Source: Rhodoferax sp.
GTDB taxonomy: Bacteria; Pseudomonadota; Gammaproteobacteria; Burkholderiales; Burkholderiaceae_C
Length of the DNA: 64,000 nucleotides
Direction: 5' to 3'
Assembly (NCBI GenBank): GCA_024236015.1
Contig: JACKLK010000003.1
Coordinates: 310,001-374,000, forward strand
Made by a program: the position numbers and the translations under genes. The notes under the pieces are model-generated. The model was not told where the DNA came from and did no database searches. It was given only the letters and a program-made list of their open reading frames with translations. This document shows, in pieces, positions 8,545 to 17,169 of this stretch (positions are counted from its first letter, which is position 1; each line of letters opens with the position of its first letter).

Positions 8545-10197
8545 ATGTCATCGACCCCACCATCCGACCCCGAAATCTCCGATAAAGCCGACCCAGGCAC
8601 GTCCGCCCTCGCCCCGCTGGCGCTGCCGGTGTTCCGCATGTTGTGGTTCACCTGGCTGGCGGCCAACATCTCGATGTGGATGAACGACGTGGCGGCGGCC
8701 TGGCTGATGACCTCGCTGACCACCTCGCCGGTGCTGGTCGCGCTGGTGCAGACCGCCTCGACGCTGCCGGTGTTCCTGCTCGGCCTGCCCAGCGGCGCGC
8801 TGGCCGACATCCTGGACCGCAAGAAGTTCTTCCTGTTCACCCAGCTGTGGGTTGCCGTGGTCGCACTGGCCTTGTGCGCCACCGTGTTGTCGGGCTGGAT
8901 GTCGCCGATGCTGCTGCTGGCCATGACCTTTGCCAACGGCATCGGCCTGGCGCTGCGCTGGCCGGTGTTCTCGGCCATCGTGCCCGAACTGGTGCCGCGC
9001 CACCAGCTGCCGGCGGCGCTGGCGCTCAACGGGGTGTCGATGAACGCCTCGCGCATCGTCGGCCCGCTGGTGGCCGGCGCGCTGATCGCCAGCCTGGGCA
9101 GCGCCTATGTGTTCATGCTCAACGCGGCGCTGGCCACCGTGGCCGCGGTCATCATCTCGCGCTGGAAGCGCACGCCGACGCCTCAGCCACTGGGCCGGGA
9201 AAAACTGCTCAGCGCGATCCGCGTGGGCATGCAGTTCATGGGCCAGTCGGCGCACCTGCAGGGCGTGCTGGTGCGCATCTGCCTGTTCTTTTTCCATTCC
9301 ACGGCGCTGATCGCGCTGCTGCCGCTGGTCGCGCGCGGCCTGCCCGGCGGCGATGCGCGCACCTTCACGCTGCTGCTGGCCTGCATGGGCGCCGGCGCCA
9401 TCGTCGCCGCGCTGAACATGCAGCGCCTGCGCCGCTACTGGTCGCGCGACGGGCTGGTGTTCCGGGGCGCGGCGCTGCAGTCCCTGTCGATGGTCGTGGT
9501 CGCATTCGCGCCCCACACAACGGTGGCGGCGCTGGCCATGGTCGTGGCCGGCATGGCCTGGATCACGACGGCCAACACGCTGAGCGTGTCGGCCCAGTTC
9601 GCGTTACCCGACTGGGTGCGGGCACGCGGCATGTCGATGTACCAGATGGCCATCATGGGCGCCAGTGCCTCTGGCGCCGCGATCTGGGGCCAGGTGGCCT
9701 CGCACTACGAGATCCGCGGCAGCCTGGTGGTCGCGGCCATCACCGGCGTGATCACGATGGGGCTGGCCAATCGCTGGATGGCCGACAGCCAGACCGAGGA
9801 AGACCTGACGCCGACCCGGCTGTTCAAGGTGCCGCAACCCAAGCAGCCGCCCGGGGCGGGACGGGTGGTGCTGACGATCGAATACCGCATCGACCCGGCA
9901 CGCGCCGACGAGTTCAAGGAACTGATGCGGGTCAGCCGCCGCGGTCGCCTGCGCCACGGCGCCTTGTCGTGGGACCTGCTGCGCGACATCAACGACCCCG
10001 GGCTGTTCATCGAACAGATCGTCGACGAGTCCTGGACCGAGCACCTGCGCCGCTTCGACCGGGTGACCACCGCCGACGCGACGCTGCGCGACCGCAAGCA
10101 CGCGTTTCACATCGGCAAGGAGCCGCCGGTGGTGCGCCGGCGCATCGTCGAATCCGTGCATGGTTCGGACACCGCCCGCACGATGCCGGGTGACTGA
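8545..10197 (+). CDS. MFS transporter of the transmembrane secretion effector type, with C-terminal soluble domain
   Basis: A 550-residue inner-membrane exporter. About twelve hydrophobic segments occupy residues 25-415 (FTWLAANISMWMNDVAAAWL and LLGLPSGALADILDRKKF, the latter the conserved MFS loop). The order matches the MFS_3 / EntS-like family of efflux proteins. After about residue 440 comes a soluble ferredoxin-like stretch (VLTIEYRIDPARADEFKELM ... SWDLLRDINDPGLFIEQIVDESW) resembling antibiotic biosynthesis monooxygenase domains, a known but poorly understood appendage in this family. No strong ribosome site precedes the ATG. Substrate unknown; siderophore or drug-like export is the family's usual role. 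Confidence 0.87.
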   Translation: MSSTPPSDPEISDKADPGTSALAPLALPVFRMLWFTWLAANISMWMNDVAAAWLMTSLTTSPVLVALVQTASTLPVFLLGLPSGALADILDRKKFFLFTQLWVAVVALALCATVLSGWMSPMLLLAMTFANGIGLALRWPVFSAIVPELVPRHQLPAALALNGVSMNASRIVGPLVAGALIASLGSAYVFMLNAALATVAAVIISRWKRTPTPQPLGREKLLSAIRVGMQFMGQSAHLQGVLVRICLFFFHSTALIALLPLVARGLPGGDARTFTLLLACMGAGAIVAALNMQRLRRYWSRDGLVFRGAALQSLSMVVVAFAPHTTVAALAMVVAGMAWITTANTLSVSAQFALPDWVRARGMSMYQMAIMGASASGAAIWGQVASHYEIRGSLVVAAITGVITMGLANRWMADSQTEEDLTPTRLFKVPQPKQPPGAGRVVLTIEYRIDPARADEFKELMRVSRRGRLRHGALSWDLLRDINDPGLFIEQIVDESWTEHLRRFDRVTTADATLRDRKHAFHIGKEPPVVRRRIVESVHGSDTARTMPGD

Positions 10198-10352
10198 GCC
10201 GCGTGGACGCCAACGCCCACGCACGAACTTCTCCTACAGCCAGTCCATGCCGGGCGCGGCATACTCGACACATGCGGGATGCGTGAGCGCGAGCGCCTGC
10301 GCCGGGCCGCGCAACCCGACGTGACGCCCCACCCCGTTACGATCCAAGCACC

Positions 10353-10982
10353 ATGCCCCACGACCCACACCGCCCCAAGCCGTTCTCGATGATCCGCGAG
10401 TTCCACCTCGCGGACTGGTTCACGCTCGCCAATGCCTTGTGCGGCACCGGGGCCATCTTCTCGGCCATCTCCTTCGTGCAGACCGGCGGCATCCTGCACC
10501 TGTATTTCGCCGGCGCGCTGATCGCCGCGGCATTGGTGTTCGACGTGCTCGACGGCCGCATCGCGCGCTGGCGCCAGCAGTCGTCCAGCCTGGGGCGCGA
10601 ACTCGACTCCTTGTCCGACGTGATCTCGTTCGGCGTCGCGCCGGCCATGCTGGCCTATGCCTGCGGCATGCAGGGCTTCTTCGACCGCATCGTGCTGGCC
10701 TATTTCGTCGCCTGCGGCGTCTCGCGGCTGGCGCGCTTCAACGTCACTGCCCAGGACATGTCGGACGCGTCCGGCAAGGTGCACCATTTCGAAGGCACGC
10801 CGATACCGACCTCGGTGGTGCTGGTGGCCGTGCTGGTGGCAGCCGCAGCCTACGGCGCCGTGGGCCCGCAGCTGTGGTGGGGCGAGATCCGGCTGATGGG
10901 GCTGACGCTGCATCCGCTGGTGTTGCTGTTCGCCGCCTCCGGCTCGCTGATGATCAGCCGGATCCGCATTCCGAAGTGGTGA
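10353..10982 (+). CDS. pssA: CDP-diacylglycerol--serine O-phosphatidyltransferase-like CDP-alcohol phosphatidyltransferase
   Basis: A 209-residue integral membrane enzyme. The CDP-alcohol phosphatidyltransferase signature DGxxAR-x8-GxxxDxxxD is complete at D67 G68, A71 R72, G81, D85 and D89. The surrounding sequence (FHLADWFTLANALCGTGAIFS before, SDVISFGVAPAMLAY after) is typical of the Bacillus-type phosphatidylserine synthase, which condenses serine with CDP-diacylglycerol in the first step to phosphatidylethanolamine. It is somewhat shorter than many betaproteobacterial PssA proteins. It does not sit beside psd or ilvC here, so the head-group specificity rests on sequence alone. Confidence 0.8.
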   Translation: MPHDPHRPKPFSMIREFHLADWFTLANALCGTGAIFSAISFVQTGGILHLYFAGALIAAALVFDVLDGRIARWRQQSSSLGRELDSLSDVISFGVAPAMLAYACGMQGFFDRIVLAYFVACGVSRLARFNVTAQDMSDASGKVHHFEGTPIPTSVVLVAVLVAAAAYGAVGPQLWWGEIRLMGLTLHPLVLLFAASGSLMISRIRIPKW

Positions 10983-11048
10983 GTCCGCTGGTGCGGGACT
11001 GAGGCGCCAACCGGCACACCGCGCCGTCATGGTGCGCCGATTTCTTGT

Positions 11049-11081
11049 CACGAAACATCTGCGCGGCCCACGAAACATCTG
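11049..11081. repeat. Pair of 13-bp direct repeats, 20-bp period
   Basis: CACGAAACATCTG occurs at 11049-11061 and again, identical, at 11069-11081. The 20-base offset places both copies on the same face of the helix, as expected of a tandem binding site for a regulator. They lie about 100 bases before the metallophosphoesterase gene, and just upstream of a TATATT sequence (11109-11114) that could be a -10 element. No cognate regulator gene is adjacent. Confidence 0.55.
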
Positions 11082-11180
11082 ACGCGCTTCACACGTCGCG
11101 CACGTCGGTATATTGGGACACGCACCGCGCGGAGCTCTTTTCGGTGGTTGCATGCACACCCCACGACAGGAGCACGACGG

Positions 11181-13043
11181 ATGGCCGATGGCAGCGGATA
11201 CCCGGGGCATGACGCGCGGCAGCAGCTTGCGCGTGACGATGCAGCGCCACCCGTGCTGATCTCCCCGCGCCACGGCAGGCGCCTGTTCGCATTCGCCGTC
11301 ATCGCCGACTCCCATCTGGAGCCCGAGACGCCCGGCGTGCCCGCGCCGCGCTCGAACCTGCGCAACCGCAGCGTCGTCGACTGGCTGCGCACGCGCGCAC
11401 CGCGGTTCGTGCTGCACCTGGGCGACATCGTGCACCCGGTGCCGCAGGCCGAACCCCACGATGCAACGCTGCTGCTGGCCCGGCAGTTGTTCGCCGACCT
11501 GCCCTGCCCGGTGCTCTACACCCCCGGCAACCACGACATCGGCGACAAGAACGACGACACCGCGCCCGCCGCGGCGGTGGCCCCGCAATGGCTGGACGGT
11601 TACGGCCAGGTGTTCGGCGCGCCGTTCCAGGTGCACCATGCCGAGGGCTGCGTGTTGCTGCTGGTCAACTCGCCCATCCTGGGCTCCGGCCTGCCGCTGG
11701 AAGCCGCGCAGAAACGCTGGCTGCAGGAACAGCTGCGCGCGGCGCAGGGCAAGCGCATCTTCCTGGCCACCCACTACCCGCCGTTCCTGGCGCAGCCGCA
11801 GGAGGACACCAGCTACGACAACATGGAACATCACGCGCGCCACTGGCTGCTCGAACTGCTCGAGCGCCATCGGGTCGAGGCGGTGTTCTGCGGCCACGTG
11901 CACAACCTGTTCTACAACCGTTTCGGCGCCACCGAGATCCACGCGCTGCCGTCGACCTCCTTCGTGCGCCGCGACTACAGCGAACTGCACAGCGGCGCGC
12001 CGACCGACGAATACGGCCGCAACGACACCGGCAAGCTGGGTTTCTTCTGGGTCGACGTCTACGAACGCGGCCACGTCGCGCGCCTGGTGCAGACACACGG
12101 CGGCACCGACACCCTGGCGCTGCAGCTGCCCGGCCATCCGAAGGATCCGGGCGAGACACCGCTGGGCGTGAACCTGTGCCATCCCTGGTGTGCGCAGGTC
12201 GAACTGCCGTTCAATCCGCCGGTGGACCCGTTCGCGCGCCGCCGGGTGCGCAACGACCATGCGGTGCAGGCGGTGTGGAGTGCCGGCATCCGCCATCTGC
12301 GCGCACCGATCGACGACCTGCTCGACCCGCAGGTGCGCCGGCGCGTGGCCGACATGGTGGCGCTGGGGCATCGCTTCACCTTCTTCTCGGTCGGCCTGCC
12401 CAGTGCCGCGCTGCTCGCGCAGCTGCGCGCACACGCGCCGCTGGTCGGCTTCTGGGAATGCGTGCTGCCGGTGCGCGCGGCGCCGGAGCTGGCCGCCAGC
12501 GCGGGTGCCATGCTGCGCGAGACCGGCATACGCCTGCTGTTCGCCGCGCTGCGCAGCGGAACCGAAGGCAATACCGGCAAGGCGCCGGGCAAGCACTACG
12601 CCGCGCCCGGCTTCACGGTCGGGCAATGCGCACAGGCCGGCGAGCTGCTGGCGGGTCCGCTGGCCGGCGTTGCCGCCGGCGTTGCGTTCAGCGTGGCCCG
12701 CAACGAGCCGCTGGCGCCGGCGATGCAGACCTTGGCCGCGTTCGCCCGCAGCAGCGGCGCCACCACATGCGCCACCCGTGCCCTGATGGGCGACGGCCCC
12801 AACGATGCCGAGACCGACGACGCCGCGAACCAGGCCCTGGTGGAGGAAGCGCTGCAACTGGCGCACCGCCATCCAGAGGTGCTGCTGTTGCTGGACACCT
12901 TCATGGACATCGACCGCGGTTATTACGTGCGCACCGGACTGATCGACCGCAGCGGCAACTGGCGCGCCGCCGGACGCGTGCTGGCCGATGCCCGCGCCGA
13001 CGCCGCGCGACTGCCCGCCACCGAGCCCGGCACGACGGCCTGA
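11181..13043 (+). CDS. Calcineurin-like metallophosphoesterase with uncharacterised C-terminal domain
   Basis: A 620-residue two-part protein. Residues 34-310 form a metallophosphoesterase with all metal-binding blocks: D43-S-H45, GD at 81-82 (HLGDIVH), GNHD at 116-119, H198 (ATHYPPF) and GHVH at 238-241. Such enzymes cleave phosphomono- or diesters with two metals. From about 330 a second domain of roughly 290 residues begins (NLCHPWCAQVELPF); its alternating hydrophobic strands (FTFFSVGLP, IRLLFAALR, EVLLLLDTFMDIDRG) suggest an alpha/beta barrel, which I do not recognise. No signal peptide. The ATG at 11181 has AGGAG upstream; an earlier in-frame ATG at 11148 lacks one. A Bug receptor follows 52 bases later and is probably co-transcribed. 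Confidence 0.82.
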   Translation: MADGSGYPGHDARQQLARDDAAPPVLISPRHGRRLFAFAVIADSHLEPETPGVPAPRSNLRNRSVVDWLRTRAPRFVLHLGDIVHPVPQAEPHDATLLLARQLFADLPCPVLYTPGNHDIGDKNDDTAPAAAVAPQWLDGYGQVFGAPFQVHHAEGCVLLLVNSPILGSGLPLEAAQKRWLQEQLRAAQGKRIFLATHYPPFLAQPQEDTSYDNMEHHARHWLLELLERHRVEAVFCGHVHNLFYNRFGATEIHALPSTSFVRRDYSELHSGAPTDEYGRNDTGKLGFFWVDVYERGHVARLVQTHGGTDTLALQLPGHPKDPGETPLGVNLCHPWCAQVELPFNPPVDPFARRRVRNDHAVQAVWSAGIRHLRAPIDDLLDPQVRRRVADMVALGHRFTFFSVGLPSAALLAQLRAHAPLVGFWECVLPVRAAPELAASAGAMLRETGIRLLFAALRSGTEGNTGKAPGKHYAAPGFTVGQCAQAGELLAGPLAGVAAGVAFSVARNEPLAPAMQTLAAFARSSGATTCATRALMGDGPNDAETDDAANQALVEEALQLAHRHPEVLLLLDTFMDIDRGYYVRTGLIDRSGNWRAAGRVLADARADAARLPATEPGTTA

Positions 13044-13095
13044 GCCGACACCTCTGCATATCCGTTTTCCACTTCACCACAGAAAGGCCCCGACC

Positions 13096-14070
13096 ATGAT
13101 GTTCAAACGCCGCTTCCTGACGACCTGCGCCGCCCTGGCGCTGGGTGCGCTCGCACCGCAGGCCCAGGCACAGGAGTTTCCGACCAAACCGGTGCGCATC
13201 CTGGTGCCGTTTCCCGCCGGTGGCGCCGTCGACATCATTGCGCGCCTGATGTCGACCGACATGGCCACCTCGCTGGGCACCAGCGTGGTGGTCGAGAACC
13301 GGCCCGGCGCCAGCGGCAACATCGCGTTCGACGCCGTGGCCAAGGCGCCCGGCGACGGCTACACGCTGATCATGGCCAGCGCCTCGCTGGCCATCAACAA
13401 GTCGCTGATCAAGTCCACGCCCTTCGACCCGCGCAAGGACTTCACGCCGATCGGCCTGGTCGCCATGGTGCCGTCGGTGCTGGTGGTCAACAAGGACCTG
13501 CCGGTGAACACGGTGCAGGAACTGATCGCGCACGGAAAAGCCCATCCGGGCACGCTCAACTACGGCTCGAACGGCAATGGCACGACGCAGCACCTGGCGG
13601 CCACGATGTTTTCGCTGCGCAGCGGCGTGCCGATCACGCACGTGCCGTACAAGGGGGTCGACCAGTTGCTGCCCGACCTGGTCAGCGGGCGCATCCAGCT
13701 GTCGTTCAACAACGTGGCGTCGATGCAAAGCCAGCTCAAGGCCGGCAATATCCGCGCGCTGGCGGTCGGGCGCGAGCAGCGCTGGTCCGGCATGCCGCAG
13801 TTGCCGACCTACCAGGAGGCCGGTATCGGCGGGCTCGAATACGCCAGCTGGGTCGGCCTGCTCGGGCCGGCCGGCCTGCCGGCACCGGTGGTCGACAAGT
13901 TGTCCAAGGCCATGACCGTGGCGCTGGCCAATGCGCAGACGCGCGAACGCATCGAGGCCGGCGGCAACGAACTCAAGGCGAGTTCGCCATCGGCGTTCGG
14001 CCAGTTCTTCCACCAGGAAATCGACAGCTGGGCCAAGGCCATCGCCGCCGCCGGCCTCAAGGCCGAATAG
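13096..14070 (+). CDS. Tripartite tricarboxylate transporter (Bug family) substrate-binding protein
   Basis: A 324-residue periplasmic receptor. The signal peptide ends in PQAQAQ; the mature part opens with FPTKPVRILVPFPAGGAVDI and carries VVVENRPGASGNIAFDAV, GDGYTLIMA and THVPYKGVDQLLPDLVSGRI. The start is the first of two ATGs at 13096, after AGAAAGG. This is the third orphan Bug receptor in 14 kb. It lies between the metallophosphoesterase and an acyl-CoA ligase on the same strand, suggesting capture of a carboxylic acid that is then activated, though a 310-base gap separates it from the ligase. Confidence 0.9.
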   Translation: MMFKRRFLTTCAALALGALAPQAQAQEFPTKPVRILVPFPAGGAVDIIARLMSTDMATSLGTSVVVENRPGASGNIAFDAVAKAPGDGYTLIMASASLAINKSLIKSTPFDPRKDFTPIGLVAMVPSVLVVNKDLPVNTVQELIAHGKAHPGTLNYGSNGNGTTQHLAATMFSLRSGVPITHVPYKGVDQLLPDLVSGRIQLSFNNVASMQSQLKAGNIRALAVGREQRWSGMPQLPTYQEAGIGGLEYASWVGLLGPAGLPAPVVDKLSKAMTVALANAQTRERIEAGGNELKASSPSAFGQFFHQEIDSWAKAIAAAGLKAE

Positions 14071-14088
14071 GCCGGCGCGGCGACTGCC

Positions 14089-14184
14089 CTACGCGCGCCG
14101 CGACTTCGTGTCCGGCTCCGGTTCCGGCTTGGGCGGCAGGTCGGGCGGCTCGCGGCCGGGCGGATGCTTGTGGTTGTCGGTCAT
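14089..14184 (-). CDS. Possible 31-residue proline-rich small protein
   Basis: Within the 310-base gap before the acyl-CoA ligase a small minus-strand frame reads MTDNHKHPPGREPPDLPPKP and ends EPEPDTKSRRA. It is hydrophilic, with many prolines and charged residues, and has no membrane or catalytic feature. A weak GAGAG lies upstream of the ATG at 14184. The skewed composition is not what random GC-rich DNA usually gives, but evidence for expression is absent. Treat it as a candidate only. Confidence 0.35.
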   Translation of the reverse strand: MTDNHKHPPGREPPDLPPKPEPEPDTKSRRA

Positions 14185-14380
14185 GGAGGTGTCTCTCGGG
14201 GTTGAGGCCATCATGCGAACCGATTGTGCCCCCATGGGCGGCACACGGCCCTTGACGGCCGCAGGTGCCTCGCGCGGCGATGGGCCGGCGCCGGCCCTCG
14301 GCGCGCGGTGCTTGCTACCATGCGGCGGTGGCGCGGTTTCGGCGCCGCGGCTTCATCGACCCCCACGCAGGACGCGCCCC

Positions 14381-15880
14381 ATGCCACCGACCATCGTGTT
14401 CCGGGAACACACCATCGCCCCGGAGCCCTTCCAGGACCGTGTCCTGCGCAGCGCGCGGGTGCTGCAATCGGCCGGTATCGGCGAAGGCGCCGTGGTGGCG
14501 CTGATGATGCGCAACAGCCCGCAGCTGCTCGAGCTGATGCTCGCGGCGCGCTGGCTGGGCGCCATGTGGTGCCCGATCAACTGGCATTACAAGACCGAGG
14601 AGGTGCAATACATCCTGGGCGACAGCGGCGCGCGGGTGCTGGTCATCGACGCCGCACTGCTGGCGGGCTTGCCGGGGCTGCGCCTGGACACGATCACGCA
14701 TTTCGTCCACGACGACGGGCTCGGTGCCTCGGCGCCGGCCGCCACGGCGCCGGACTGGGAACACAGCCGCGACGCGGCCACGCCGCTGGACGAGCCGGCG
14801 CGCGCGCCGCGCGGCGCCATGCTGTACACCTCGGGCACGACCGGCCGGCCCAAGGGCATCGTGCGCGAGGCTGCCAGCCCCGAGAAAGTGGCGAGCAGCC
14901 TGACGGTGCTGCGCCAGGTGCTGGGCTTTCGGCCCGGCATGCGGGCGCTGGTCAGCGCGCCGATGTACCACAGCGCGCCCAATACCTATTGCGTCGGCGC
15001 GGCGCTGGAAGGCGCCGAACTCTTCATCGAACCGCGGTTCGATGCCGAACACACGCTGCGCATGATCGAGCGCCATCGCATCACCCACGCCTACCTGGTG
15101 CCGACCATGTACGTGCGCATGCTGGCCCTGCCCGAAGAGGTGCGCAAGCGCTACGACCTGGGCTCGATGCAGTTCGTCGCCTCCACCGGCTCGCCGTGTG
15201 CGCCCGAGGTCAAGCGCGCGATGATCGACTGGTGGGGGCCGGTGATCAACGAAGCCTATGGCTCCAGCGAGCTGGGTTATTCGACCTTGCTGAACAGCGC
15301 CGACGCCTTGCGCAAGCCCGGTTCGGCCGGCCGCCCCTTGCCCGGCGCGCGTTTCGCCATCCTCGACGAACAGGGCGCGGAACTGCCGAGCGGCCAGCCC
15401 GGGCTGATCTACCTGCACCAGGATGCGTATGCCGACTTCAGCTACATCGGCAACCCCGAGGCGCGCCGGCGCATGGAGAAAAACGGGCTCAAGACGCTGG
15501 GCGACGTGGGTTACCTGGACGAGGACGGGTTCCTGTTCATCGTCGACCGCGCCTCCGACATGGTGATCTCGGGCGGCGTCAACATCTACCCGGCCGAGAT
15601 CGAAGCGGTGCTGCAGTCCATGCCGGGCGTGGCCGACTGCGCGGTGTTCGGCATCCCGGACGCCGAGTTCGGCGAGGCGCTCGGCGCGGCCGTGCAGCTG
15701 CAGCCGGGTGCGGCGGTTTCGGCTGAGCAGGTCGGCGCATTTCTCAAGGAACGGCTGGCCGGCTACAAGGTACCCAAGGTGGTCGAGTTCGTCGCGCAGA
15801 TGCCGCGCGAGGACACCGGCAAGATCTTCAAGCGCAAGCTGCGCGAGCCGTATTGGGCCGGCATGGCGCGGCGCATCTGA
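14381..15880 (+). CDS. AMP-dependent acyl-CoA synthetase/ligase
   Basis: A 499-residue ANL-superfamily enzyme that adenylates a carboxylic acid and transfers it to CoA. The ATP loop is at 149-159 (YTSGTTGRPKG), followed by APMYHSAPNTY, NEAYGSSELGYS, the hinge region TLGDVGYLDEDGFLFIVDRASDM, VNIYPAEIEAVL, and the catalytic lysine K481 (DTGKIFKRKL). The N-terminus is short for the family, starting nearly at the first strand, but no earlier start gives better homology. Substrate class (fatty, aromatic or short branched acid) cannot be told from the motifs. It follows a Bug receptor on the same strand. Confidence 0.88.
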   Translation: MPPTIVFREHTIAPEPFQDRVLRSARVLQSAGIGEGAVVALMMRNSPQLLELMLAARWLGAMWCPINWHYKTEEVQYILGDSGARVLVIDAALLAGLPGLRLDTITHFVHDDGLGASAPAATAPDWEHSRDAATPLDEPARAPRGAMLYTSGTTGRPKGIVREAASPEKVASSLTVLRQVLGFRPGMRALVSAPMYHSAPNTYCVGAALEGAELFIEPRFDAEHTLRMIERHRITHAYLVPTMYVRMLALPEEVRKRYDLGSMQFVASTGSPCAPEVKRAMIDWWGPVINEAYGSSELGYSTLLNSADALRKPGSAGRPLPGARFAILDEQGAELPSGQPGLIYLHQDAYADFSYIGNPEARRRMEKNGLKTLGDVGYLDEDGFLFIVDRASDMVISGGVNIYPAEIEAVLQSMPGVADCAVFGIPDAEFGEALGAAVQLQPGAAVSAEQVGAFLKERLAGYKVPKVVEFVAQMPREDTGKIFKRKLREPYWAGMARRI

Positions 15881-15906
15881 CGCGGCGGCTTCCGCCGCTC
15901 CCGGCC

Positions 15907-17169
15907 TCACGCCAGCCGTTGCCAGAACCAGGCCATGGACAGGCCGATCAGCAGCACCGAACCCCCACGCACGACAACGCGCTGGTACCAGGGCCGCCCC
16001 ACCACCCATTGCACGGCCAGCACCCAGGCAGCCACCGCCAGCAGCTGGCCGGCCTCGACACCCAGGTTGAAACCGGCCAGCGCCCAAGGCAGCAGGCCGT
16101 CGGGCGCCGCGGCTTCCACCAGCAGGCCGGCAAAACCGTATCCGTGCACCAGGCCGAACACCAAGGCCAGCGCCTCGACCCTCAGCCACGGTTGCGGGCG
16201 CAGGTTCAACGCGGCCGTCATGGCGACGGACAAGGCGATCACCGGTTCGACCCAGCCGGCGTCGGCCTGCGTCCAGCCCAGCGTGGCCAGCACCAGCGTG
16301 ATGGAATGGCCGAGCGTGAACGCGGTCACGGTGCGCAGCAAGGCCCAGCCGTTGTCCATCAGCGGCTCCGGCTGTGCGGCATGGCCGACGCGTGAGAAGG
16401 GGCGCAGGCGCAATTGCAGCGGCAACACCAGCGCAAGCAGGAAGGCCAGGTGGTCGTAGCCGTGCAGCAGATGCTCGACGCCGAGCAGGAAGTAGTCGCG
16501 CAGCGTCTGCCATTGTCCCGTGGCGGCGCGCCGCACCGTCGCATGGCGCAGTTGCACCGCCGCATCCTGCTGCGGCGATATCGTTGCCAGCAGGTCGTCG
16601 CCGTCCATCCTGCCGGCAACCAGCAGCCGGTGGCCGGCGTCCTGCTCCCGGAACAACCGGTATTGCAGATGCAGCGATGACGCGCCGGCGCAGCGGACGG
16701 TGGCTGCGGCACGGAAATACACGCCGTCACTGCGCTGCTCCAGCCCGTCGCTCTGCCAGCGCAACACACAGTCGGCGTCGGTCGGCGTCAGTGCGTCCGG
16801 CTTTTCGGCAACATCCAGGCGCGCGGAGCGATCGAGCTGCGCCAGCAGTGCCGGCGTGGCCACGCGCACCTCGCCCCAGGTGATGCGCGCATCACCGTTG
16901 GCGTCGATCGCCACGACCTGGTCGAGATCCTTCAAAGCGACCGACAAGGACAGGCGCAGCGCCGGCACCTCAGGCCGGGACGGGACCGCTTCCGACGGCC
17001 CGGCCTGAGGTGCCGGCTGCAGTTGCCGGACGTCGAGGTAGGCGTCGCTGCCCTTGTGCGCCAGCGCCGCGCCGGCCAGGCCGAATGCGAGCAGCCACCA
17101 CACCAGTGCGGCGCGCAACACCCGCGACGTCAGGACCTGGCCGCCCCACAGGCCGTGTGATAGCCTCAC
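15907..17169 (-). CDS. HupE/UreJ-type membrane protein with periplasmic N-terminal domain
   Basis: A 420-residue inner-membrane protein. After a signal-like segment ending ALA, the mature N-terminus starts HKGSDAYLDV, typical of the HupE_UreJ_2 family, and a soluble domain reaches about residue 215. The membrane part contains HGYDHLAFLLALVLP, AFTLGHSITL, FGLVHGYGFAGLL and FNLGVEAGQL, the histidine/aspartate-rich helices linked in HupE and UreJ to nickel or cobalt uptake. Here no hydrogenase or urease genes are near. The GTG start overlaps the stop of the TPR gene (GTGA), so the two are translationally coupled as the end of a five-gene operon. Metal specificity is unproven. Confidence 0.82.
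   Translation of the reverse strand: MRLSHGLWGGQVLTSRVLRAALVWWLLAFGLAGAALAHKGSDAYLDVRQLQPAPQAGPSEAVPSRPEVPALRLSLSVALKDLDQVVAIDANGDARITWGEVRVATPALLAQLDRSARLDVAEKPDALTPTDADCVLRWQSDGLEQRSDGVYFRAAATVRCAGASSLHLQYRLFREQDAGHRLLVAGRMDGDDLLATISPQQDAAVQLRHATVRRAATGQWQTLRDYFLLGVEHLLHGYDHLAFLLALVLPLQLRLRPFSRVGHAAQPEPLMDNGWALLRTVTAFTLGHSITLVLATLGWTQADAGWVEPVIALSVAMTAALNLRPQPWLRVEALALVFGLVHGYGFAGLLVEAAAPDGLLPWALAGFNLGVEAGQLLAVAAWVLAVQWVVGRPWYQRVVVRGGSVLLIGLSMAWFWQRLA

Noticed and set aside
10107..12872. A 2.7-kb open frame on the minus strand opposite the MFS, pssA and metallophosphoesterase genes
   Set aside because: Translation is low-complexity Arg/Gly/Ala-rich with no domains, a common artefact of high third-position GC. 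The plus-strand genes have clear families.
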